Source: Promethearchaeia archaeon (GTDB lineage Archaea > Asgardarchaeota > Lokiarchaeia > Sigyniarchaeales > SOKP01). From it: 5,782 nt of DNA. The position numbers and the translations under genes were made by a program. Where the stretch lies: the NCBI GenBank assembly GCA_029856295.1, contig JAHQWS010000161.1:1-5782 (forward strand). The letters run 5' to 3'. A model generated the notes under the pieces. That model worked only from the letters and a program-made list of their open reading frames with translations. It did no database searches and was not told where the DNA came from. Below, in pieces: positions 1 to 5,653 of this stretch. Within the stretch, counting starts at the first letter, position 1, and each line of letters begins with the position of its first letter.

Positions 1-302
1 AAGCAAAACTAGAAATTAAGGATCTTCAGAAACAATTGGAAGATTATAAAATTTGGAAAGCACCTACCAATGAAAATTCTCAAGATGAAATAATCCGAGA
101 ATTAAGAAATAAATTAGAACGAATTTCCACTCAAGATCACGCAATAAGTGAATTAGATAAGATTTCAAATCAAATTACACACACCTCATCTGAAGATCCT
201 CATCTCGCGTTAAGAATTAGAGAATTAAAAAACTTAATTGAGGATCTTAAGACACAAAAGATTCAACAGAGATTAGAAATCTCTAAATTGAGAAAAAAAT
301 AA
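1..302 (+). CDS. C-terminal part of a coiled-coil protein, 5' end outside the window
   Basis: The reading frame is open to the left edge, with the first complete codon at base 3, so the true start lies upstream; an in-frame TTG at 36 is not needed as a start. The visible 99 residues are highly charged (Glu, Lys, Arg, Gln) with leucine and isoleucine spaced as in heptads. There are two helical blocks, roughly the first 55 and the last 40 residues, separated by a polar Thr/Ser/Asp/Pro-containing stretch that should break the helix. The protein ends in a basic tail (KLRKK). There is no cysteine, membrane segment or enzymatic motif. The stop is 9 bases before the tRNase Z gene, so the two are probably co-transcribed. 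I do not recognise the family: coiled coils match many unrelated proteins, and the informative N-terminal part is missing. That it is a real gene is fairly sure; its role is unknown. Confidence 0.75.
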   Translation, partial: AKLEIKDLQKQLEDYKIWKAPTNENSQDEIIRELRNKLERISTQDHAISELDKISNQITHTSSEDPHLALRIRELKNLIEDLKTQKIQQRLEISKLRKK

Positions 303-311
303 ACTTAATTA

Positions 312-1295
312 ATGTTAGAACTTATAATTCTTGGGTCAAGTGCCGCAATACCCACAAAAAAGAGAAACTTATCCTCCGTAGCATTAAGACATAAGAATCA
401 TATTATCTTATTTGATTGTGGAGAAGATCTCCAGCGCAGATTCATAGAGGCAGGATTGAAATTTAATAAACCATTAAAAATTTTAATTTCTCATTTTCAT
501 GGAGATCACGTAATAGGTCTTCCAGGTTTATTATTTCGTTTTTCTTTAACAGATAGGTCTGCTCCACTTACGATTCTTGGTCCCCCTAATCTCTTTCTTT
601 ATTTATATCTCCATAGAAAAATCCTTGGTTTGAAAGCAAATTATCCTATTACTATTGTTGAAATAGATCACGATAACAAGGTTCTGACTGAATACGAGGG
701 CTTAGACTCTGAAGACCCTGTTAATAAAATAGAATTAAAAGATAATATTATAAATGAAGCTAAAAGATATTATCTAAAATATGACTTAGTTAATCACTCC
801 GTGCTTACCTATGCCTTCTCTTTTGTAGAAAAACCGCGTTATGGCAGATTTAATCCAAAAGTAGCGCGAGAATTGGGCATTCCTGAAAGCAGACTCTGGA
901 AAAAACTTCAAGCAGGTGAAAATATCGAATTTAACGGGATGAATATCGATCCAGTCAATGAGGGAATTGTTGGACCAGAAAGACCGGGAAGAAAAATAAC
1001 TTATTCCGCAGATACGGCGCCCTGTGAGGCCTTAATAGAATTAGGTAAAGATTCTGATATTGTAATCCATGAGGCAACATTCTCTGAGCGATTAGCTGAA
1101 ACTGCCGAAGAAAGAAAACACTCGACTTCCGTTGATGCCGCTAATGATGCCCTAAAAATGAACGCGAAACAATTAGTTTTAACCCATATATCCTCAAGAT
1201 ACCAAGAAGATGCCCTTAAATTACTTGAAGAAGCTAAACAAATATTTCCTAACACTATCTTAGCCGAAGATTTATTACGGATTACTATAAAATGA
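312..1295 (+). CDS. rnz: Ribonuclease Z (tRNase Z, short form), tRNA 3'-end endonuclease
   Basis: This is a metallo-beta-lactamase-fold zinc endonuclease that cuts the 3' trailer from precursor tRNAs so that CCA can be added. At 327 residues it has the usual length of the short tRNase Z form. Visible motifs in order are the N-terminal PTKKRN segment (residues 14-19), the metal-binding HFHGDH (61-66), a further ligand His162 (NHS), the exosite-like GRF...ELGIP stretch (178-191), SADT with bridging Asp234 (232-235), HEAT (253-256), KHST with His270, and THIS with His292. All metal ligands expected from the family are therefore present. The ATG at 312 is the only reasonable start, because an in-frame TAA lies two codons upstream. 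No Shine-Dalgarno sequence precedes it, in keeping with translation as the second gene of a transcript with the coiled-coil gene. Function is secure from family knowledge; no unusual feature was seen. Confidence 0.96.
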   Translation: MLELIILGSSAAIPTKKRNLSSVALRHKNHIILFDCGEDLQRRFIEAGLKFNKPLKILISHFHGDHVIGLPGLLFRFSLTDRSAPLTILGPPNLFLYLYLHRKILGLKANYPITIVEIDHDNKVLTEYEGLDSEDPVNKIELKDNIINEAKRYYLKYDLVNHSVLTYAFSFVEKPRYGRFNPKVARELGIPESRLWKKLQAGENIEFNGMNIDPVNEGIVGPERPGRKITYSADTAPCEALIELGKDSDIVIHEATFSERLAETAEERKHSTSVDAANDALKMNAKQLVLTHISSRYQEDALKLLEEAKQIFPNTILAEDLLRITIK

Positions 1296-1355
1296 AAAGA
1301 CTCTATTAAATTTAGAAAAAATTAGAGATTTGACAATTAATCAAACATAAAAAGC

Positions 1356-1363
1356 TTTATATA
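1356..1363 (+). promoter_or_regulatory. TATA box for the alcohol dehydrogenase-AOR operon
   Basis: The octamer TTTATATA is preceded by a purine-rich stretch (AAAAAG at 1349-1354) that could serve as a TFB-recognition element. It sits in the 122-base gap between tRNase Z and the alcohol dehydrogenase gene. Archaeal transcription usually starts about 25 bases downstream, here near 1385-1390, which would leave a leader of roughly 30 bases before the ATG at 1418. The match is good for an archaeal core promoter, but AT-rich DNA produces such matches by chance, so position and context carry most of the weight. Confidence 0.55.
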
Positions 1364-1417
1364 GAAATTCAGTTTAATTAGTTATTTAAGGACAATATAG
1401 TTAAAAATGTGAAATGA

Positions 1418-2716
1418 ATGTCAAGTAAAGATAAAGCATGGTATGAAGATGAAAAACTCAAAAGTTTATATGTGAAAGCACAAAGTAATGCGTTTCGAGG
1501 ATATACTGCCCCTGTTATATGCCCAAAAACGACGTGGATGGGTACAAATAGTCTTACTGATTTTATAAATCACCTGGGGGCGTATTTAGCTGCCGATGAG
1601 AAGCGGGTATTGATTGTTGTTGATAAAGATTTACGAAGAATGGGAGAAAAAGTAGCCGATAAAATGAGGACAATGAAACAAATTGATAGCAAAATATTCG
1701 ATCAAGTCTTTTCTGAGGTTCCTAAGTATTCTATCAAAGATGGAGTTAAGGCATGTGAAGAATATGAGCCTAAAGTAATTATTGCAGTTGGAGGCGGGTC
1801 CACTATTGACACAGCTAAGATGATATTCTTGTTATACGAGCAACCTAATATTAATTTCAACACCATGATGGCCCCAAGTTTTGTAGGCCTCAGAAAAAAG
1901 GTACATCTCTTCGTGGCAATACCTACCACCAGCGGAACGGGTTCAGAGGCTACTTTTGTATCAGTTGTGACGGATACCGATCGAGATCCACCTAAAAAGA
2001 CCTCAGTGGTCCTTTATGAACTTTGTCCCGATTTTGTCGTTTTACATCCTGATTTTGTAAAAGATATGCCGCCCTGGCTCACTACGGGAACAGGGATGGA
2101 TGCCCTGGCGCATGCTATGGGAACGTATATGATCATTATGAGCTCTTTCTATAATGATATGCATAATCGAAAGGCAATTGAATTAATTCTAAAATATTTG
2201 CCTAGGGCGGTTAAAAGAGGAAATGACATGGAAGCTCGCGAAAAAATGCAAGTTGCAGCTTGGCTAGCTACTTCAAGTATAGCTGGTATTGAGCATGGAT
2301 TTGGGCAGTCTTTTGGGGCAATATTCCATGTTCATCACGGAATATGTGTGTCTCTCTTTCTTTGCGCTTCAATTGCATATCAATCTAAAGTCACCAATAG
2401 ATTCTATGATCTTGCGAAACTTTTTAAAGTCAAAAGATCGGGAAAACAGAAAGACGAAATATTAAGGGAATTACTCGAAAAACTACAAGATTTCATGAAA
2501 GAAATTGAATGCCCAACCTCCATTCAAGAACTTAAAGATCCCCCGATTTCTTATGAAGAATATACGGCAAATATGGAGTATTTAATTGAATATGCCTTTA
2601 ATGATTATTGTACTCTCTCATCTACTCGTCCTTTGAATAAGGAAATTATTAAGAGAGTATTTGAAATAGCCTATAAAAATAAAATAGAAGATTTAATGGA
2701 GTTGCATTATAAATAG
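1418..2716 (+). CDS. Iron-containing (group III) alcohol dehydrogenase
   Basis: This is an NAD(P)-dependent, metal-dependent alcohol dehydrogenase of the Fe-ADH superfamily, interconverting an alcohol with an aldehyde or ketone; the substrate cannot be told from sequence. Residues 120-134 form the nucleotide-binding GGGS region (AVGGGSTIDTAK). PTTSGTGSEAT (169-179) is the second family signature. Putative metal ligands are Asp228 and His232 (MDALAHAMG), His293 (EHGFG) and His307 (HHG). A second histidine, four residues after the third ligand in many relatives, is replaced here by Gln297. The segment before His293 also looks some eight to ten residues shorter than in FucO-type enzymes. At 432 residues it is longer than the usual 380-400, with about 30 extra N-terminal residues. 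The start is fixed by a TGA codon immediately upstream in frame; the only ribosome-binding match is a weak GTGA at 1409-1412. It lies 18 bases before the AOR gene, which suggests alcohol-aldehyde-acid coupling. Confidence 0.92.
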   Translation: MSSKDKAWYEDEKLKSLYVKAQSNAFRGYTAPVICPKTTWMGTNSLTDFINHLGAYLAADEKRVLIVVDKDLRRMGEKVADKMRTMKQIDSKIFDQVFSEVPKYSIKDGVKACEEYEPKVIIAVGGGSTIDTAKMIFLLYEQPNINFNTMMAPSFVGLRKKVHLFVAIPTTSGTGSEATFVSVVTDTDRDPPKKTSVVLYELCPDFVVLHPDFVKDMPPWLTTGTGMDALAHAMGTYMIIMSSFYNDMHNRKAIELILKYLPRAVKRGNDMEAREKMQVAAWLATSSIAGIEHGFGQSFGAIFHVHHGICVSLFLCASIAYQSKVTNRFYDLAKLFKVKRSGKQKDEILRELLEKLQDFMKEIECPTSIQELKDPPISYEEYTANMEYLIEYAFNDYCTLSSTRPLNKEIIKRVFEIAYKNKIEDLMELHYK

Positions 2717-2720
2717 AGAT

Positions 2721-2727
2721 AGGAGGG
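2721..2727 (+). promoter_or_regulatory. Strong Shine-Dalgarno site for the AOR gene
   Basis: AGGAGGG lies wholly between the alcohol dehydrogenase stop and the AOR start, about seven bases before the ATG at 2735. It is the only strong ribosome-binding site in the window and decides the start: another ATG at 2730 is too close to it and runs into TGA after one further codon. It suggests that AOR is translated by independent initiation from the shared message, perhaps at a higher level than the upstream gene. Confidence 0.8.
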
Positions 2728-2734
2728 ATATGAA

Positions 2735-4597
2735 ATGAGCGATGAATTATTAGGATATAATGGAAAATTAGCTTATATTGATTTAAGCTCCCAGAAAGTT
2801 GAGATCAAGGATCTAAACCCTAAGATTGCTGAAGATTATATAGGTGGTGTGGGGCTATCTGCTAAACTAACATATGATTTACTCTCAGACTCGGATTATG
2901 AAGTTTTAAAGAATGATCCTTTTTCAGCGATTAATCCATTGATATTTGCTACAGGACCTTTAACAGGCACAGCAACCCCTTCAAGTAGCAGGTATTCTAT
3001 AACAGCAATCTCACCCCTAACGGGAATCTGGGGTGAGACATCTTCCGGAGGCTTTTTACCGTTAGCTTTAAGGAGAAGTGGATTTGATGCTATAATTATC
3101 ACTGGTGAAGCTCAGCAACCAGTATATATATACATTAACAATGGAGAAATTAAAATTGAAGATGCCACTAATATATGGGGTCAAAACACGAGAGATACAA
3201 TAGATTTAATTAGAAAAGAGTTAACAGATGATAAAATTAGAGTGGCTTGCATTGGTAAAGGCGGAGAAAATTTAGTAAAATATGCATCTGTTATAAATGA
3301 TGAGGGAAGAGCTGCAGGAAGATGTGGTATGGGGGCAGTAATGGGAAAGAAAAAGCTAAAAGCAATAGCTGTGAAAGGTAATAAATCTATTGAACATTCA
3401 AATAAACAAGAGTTAATAAAGGAAGGTAAAAACGCATTAAAAATGCTGGAAGCTTCATTTGCAGTAAGTTTTTGGAATCATTATGGTACATTATGCTATA
3501 CTGATATGGGAATGATTTTAGGAGATGTACCGGTTAATTACTATACCAAAACGGAATTTGCTGCAGAAACCTTAACTGGCAGGACTTTAAAGGAAACATA
3601 TCCAGTTATAAATTACGCATGTGCAGGATGCACAATTGGATGTGGAAGAACGACAATCGCAGAAATTGACGGATCTGAAATCGAAATAGATGGGCCTGAG
3701 TATGAGACTACGGCGTCTTTTGGTCCTATGTGCGGGATTCTTGATTTTGCCCCTATTCTCAAAGCAAATCATATATGCAATCTCGATGGAATAGATACCA
3801 TATCTAGTGGAGTATCCATTTCATTCCTAATTTATCTGTGTGAGAATAACATCAGCGTGGATAAAATATCTAATTATCTAAAAGATATAAGGATAGAAGA
3901 GATTAAGTGGGGCAACGAAGAATTACTTATTAAGCTGCTTAACCAGATTATTAATAGGATAGGTATTGGAAATATATTAGCTGAAGGTGTCAGAAAAATG
4001 GCAAAAGAACTTGACGTTGATCCAGAGTTAGCGGCTCACGTGAAAGGTTTAGAAGTTCCTATGCATGACCCAAGAGCTTATCTTGGACAGGCACTCTCAT
4101 ATATGACCTGTTGTGTAGGAGCTAATCATAATAAGGGTGATTTCTTTAATATCGATGGGGATGCTGCTTCGTATGCAAAAATCAGAAAAGGCGATAGATT
4201 TGATGTTGATGGGAGAGAAGCCGCAGTACTTATGTACCAAGACGTCACTAATATATACGATTCAGCAACAGTATGCCAATTTCCCCACATCAAAATACCA
4301 ATATTGGGCAGATTATTTAAAGCTGCTACTGGTTTTAATAGCTTGGGAAATAAAAAAACACTCATAATAGCAGGAGAACGAGCCAATAATTTGAAAAGGT
4401 TAATCTCATGTAAACTAGGGTGTACCAGACAAGATGATCACTTACCAAAAATTGTGTCCCAGCCAATTGAAAGTGGAGGAGCAGCTGGAATTAAAGTTGA
4501 TCTGGAAAAAAATTTAAAAATTTATTATGACCTACGTGGTTGGGATTGGGAAACTGGAGCTCCCTCGAAAGAAAAATTGCAGCAATTAGGGATTTAA
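2735..4597 (+). CDS. aor: Tungsten-dependent aldehyde:ferredoxin oxidoreductase family protein
   Basis: AOR-family enzymes carry a tungsten-bispterin cofactor and one [4Fe-4S] cluster in the cytoplasm. They oxidise aldehydes to carboxylic acids while reducing ferredoxin, or run in reverse. At 620 residues the protein is full length for the family. Residues 5-125 match the N-terminal domain (opening with LGYNGKLAYIDLS). GRAAGRCGMGAVMG (191-204) is a conserved pterin-contact region. CAGCTIGC (296-303) supplies three cluster cysteines (296, 299, 303), and Cys514 is the likely fourth. GPEYET (320-325) holds the conserved acidic residues, NLDGIDTISSG (349-359) is the first pterin-binding motif, and the DPRA (445-448) to His465 segment lines the active site. 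The C-terminus has the usual RGWDWETGAP (601-610). Just before Cys514 the usual Gly-Leu is Thr-Val. The start follows an AGGAGGG site, with an in-frame TAG upstream. Which subfamily and aldehyde apply cannot be told from sequence; membership in the family is sure. Confidence 0.95.
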   Translation: MSDELLGYNGKLAYIDLSSQKVEIKDLNPKIAEDYIGGVGLSAKLTYDLLSDSDYEVLKNDPFSAINPLIFATGPLTGTATPSSSRYSITAISPLTGIWGETSSGGFLPLALRRSGFDAIIITGEAQQPVYIYINNGEIKIEDATNIWGQNTRDTIDLIRKELTDDKIRVACIGKGGENLVKYASVINDEGRAAGRCGMGAVMGKKKLKAIAVKGNKSIEHSNKQELIKEGKNALKMLEASFAVSFWNHYGTLCYTDMGMILGDVPVNYYTKTEFAAETLTGRTLKETYPVINYACAGCTIGCGRTTIAEIDGSEIEIDGPEYETTASFGPMCGILDFAPILKANHICNLDGIDTISSGVSISFLIYLCENNISVDKISNYLKDIRIEEIKWGNEELLIKLLNQIINRIGIGNILAEGVRKMAKELDVDPELAAHVKGLEVPMHDPRAYLGQALSYMTCCVGANHNKGDFFNIDGDAASYAKIRKGDRFDVDGREAAVLMYQDVTNIYDSATVCQFPHIKIPILGRLFKAATGFNSLGNKKTLIIAGERANNLKRLISCKLGCTRQDDHLPKIVSQPIESGGAAGIKVDLEKNLKIYYDLRGWDWETGAPSKEKLQQLGI

Positions 4598-4626
4598 CTT
4601 AGTAAAAATTAAACATTTTCAACTTA

Positions 4627-4650
4627 TTTTATTTTTTTTTCTCATTTTTT
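4627..4650 (+). terminator. T-rich transcription terminator after the AOR gene
   Basis: About 30 bases after the AOR stop the + strand has a run of four T, an A, nine T, CTCA and six more T. Archaeal RNA polymerase terminates intrinsically on such T-tracts without needing a hairpin. Its position just beyond the last gene of the operon supports this role. It overlaps the end of the minus-strand ferredoxin-domain remnant, on which it reads as A-rich. Confidence 0.6.
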
Positions 4651-4971
4651 CATCATAATTTGCTGATAAAGTTCCATAATATTTTTAGGGGGAACAACTT
4701 CTTCTTCTCTTTTAACGAGTTTCATAGCACTTACTTCACAAATCGCAACACAATTTACACACCCTATACATCTACCTAAATTTACCTTCGATTTCTCATC
4801 GACCATGGTATTTGCCTCCATTTGACATCGATTTACACAGGTCTCACATCCATTACATAATTCTGGATTTGAGTGAGCGTAAAAATTTGATGTTAAAAAA
4901 AGAAAATAAAAAAATTTAAAATTATCTTTGAATTTGCCCCCCCAATCAAACTCTTTAATGTTCCAAAAATT
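4642..4971 (-). pseudogene. Remnant of a 2[4Fe-4S] ferredoxin-domain protein (C-terminal part only)
   Basis: On the minus strand a 109-codon open frame ends at TGA (4644-4642) and is bounded upstream by TAG (4974-4972). From about 4890 to the stop it encodes a convincing double [4Fe-4S] domain: an SNFYA segment, then CNGCETCVNRC, then CIGCVNCVAIC, both CxxCxxCxxxC, followed by a charged tail with PPKNIMELY. I recognise this as the C-terminal end of larger 4Fe-4S proteins found in archaea and anaerobic bacteria, in which a cysteine-rich segment and some hundreds of residues normally precede SNFYA. Here that part is missing. Upstream of SNFYA the frame turns into a T-rich, low-complexity stretch (KFFYFLFL), and no ATG, GTG or TTG precedes the first cluster. 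The first in-frame ATG would cut off all four cysteines of the first cluster. Dropping one base in the five-T run at 4965-4969 would join the frame to an ATG at 4985-4987, giving about 114 residues, so a sequencing or assembly error is a possible alternative. The domain assignment is solid; its status as a pseudogene is inferred. Confidence 0.65.
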
Positions 4972-5117
4972 CTATCTTTTTCTCCATGATATTAATAATT
5001 TAACGTCTTTTTTCTTTTTACTAATATGAAACTAATATATAGGAAAATTATTATTAATATTTCAAAAAAAATAACTTAAAAATAAAGAGATTTATTTTGA
5101 ATTAAATAGAATTAAAG
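4972..5117. other. A/T-rich intergenic spacer
   Basis: This completes the 520-base stretch without an intact gene between AOR and the next + strand gene. Apart from the ferredoxin-domain remnant and the T-tract, I see only A/T-rich sequence with short homopolymers, no tRNA-like fold, no direct repeats and no convincing open frame. A minus-strand ATG at 4985-4987 begins a ten-codon frame that ends in TAA and has no ribosome-binding site. It matters only as the possible original start of the remnant. Confidence 0.5.
5075..5084 (+). promoter_or_regulatory. Possible TATA element for the cysteine-containing orphan gene
   Basis: CTTAAAAATA resembles an archaeal TATA box and lies about 35 bases before the ATG at 5118. 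That would place the transcript start roughly 10-15 bases upstream of the ATG, giving a short or nearly leaderless message, in line with the lack of a Shine-Dalgarno sequence. The surrounding DNA is so A/T-rich that several other matches are possible, for example the TATAT near 5036-5040. Confidence 0.28.
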
Positions 5118-5651
5118 ATGTTCGAGCCTGGAATAATTTATAATATAATAGAATATCAGCTGGGCATAATTCCCATATTTGAGTACTACTGTACTTCAAA
5201 ATATCCAGATCAACAAATAAATGTTGAGAATAATAATGATTGTTTAGATTGCATACATTATGAGCAATGTGAATTTTGGCAAGATGAAGAATTTAATAGT
5301 TATTATGAAGACCACAAATTTTGTAAAAATTGTAATAAGCAATCTCTTAATCGTGGTTATATCTATCTCGCAATGAAAGATATAAGTGAGTTAAATAAAT
5401 CTATTAAGATCTTAACGGATGAAAATTCAGTTAATAAGAAAAAATCCTCCCAATTAGATATAAAAATAATAACAAGAGAATTGTCTTTTTATGTTGTGGC
5501 TGTTTTACCAAGAAATACTGGGAAATTTTTGGAGAGCAAAAATAAAATCATTACACCTATCATAATATTTAGTACTAAAGAGTTTAAACCTCTGATAGAA
5601 ATTAATGAAAACAATATTAAAAATAATAAAAAGATTAAAAAAATAGTTTAA
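5118..5651 (+). CDS. Hypothetical cysteine-containing protein, possible metal binder
   Basis: I do not recognise this 177-residue protein. Its N-terminal half carries six cysteines: Cys25, then Cys42, Cys45 and Cys51 (CLDCIHYEQC), then Cys69 and Cys72 (CKNC). Two CxxC pairs and a CxxCx5C group suggest a zinc or Fe-S site, but the spacing fits no family I can name with confidence. Residues 113-155 alternate hydrophobic and polar residues in several likely beta-strands (LDIKIITRELSFYVVAVL and IITPIIIFS). The last 20 residues are Asn/Lys-rich and probably disordered. There is no signal peptide and no clear membrane segment. The ATG is the only plausible start, since an in-frame TAA lies five codons upstream. 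The composition is more A/T- and Asn/Lys-rich than the operon genes. It stands alone on the + strand, after a gap and convergent with the sulfur-carrier gene two bases away. A real gene is likely; the function is unknown. Confidence 0.7.
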   Translation: MFEPGIIYNIIEYQLGIIPIFEYYCTSKYPDQQINVENNNDCLDCIHYEQCEFWQDEEFNSYYEDHKFCKNCNKQSLNRGYIYLAMKDISELNKSIKILTDENSVNKKKSSQLDIKIITRELSFYVVAVLPRNTGKFLESKNKIITPIIIFSTKEFKPLIEINENNIKNNKKIKKIV

Positions 5652-5653
5652 GC

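Noticed and set aside
36..302. TTG at 36 as the start of the first gene
   Set aside because: The frame stays open to the left edge and the preceding codons continue the same coiled-coil pattern, so the gene is simply cut by the window boundary.
1001..1255. Minus-strand open frame of 84 codons opposite the tRNase Z gene
   Set aside because: It is a shadow of a well-conserved gene on the other strand, with no recognisable motif and no start signal. The other minus-strand frames opposite the alcohol dehydrogenase and AOR genes were dropped for the same reason.
4137..4367. + strand frame of 76 codons inside the AOR gene
   Set aside because: It overlaps the conserved C-terminal domain of AOR in another frame, has no ribosome-binding site and no protein-like pattern.
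4880..4970. Low-complexity A/T tracts considered as a repeat or attachment site
   Set aside because: There is no second copy and no flanking repeat, tRNA gene or integrase in the window. The tract is explained by A/T-rich decay upstream of the ferredoxin-domain remnant.
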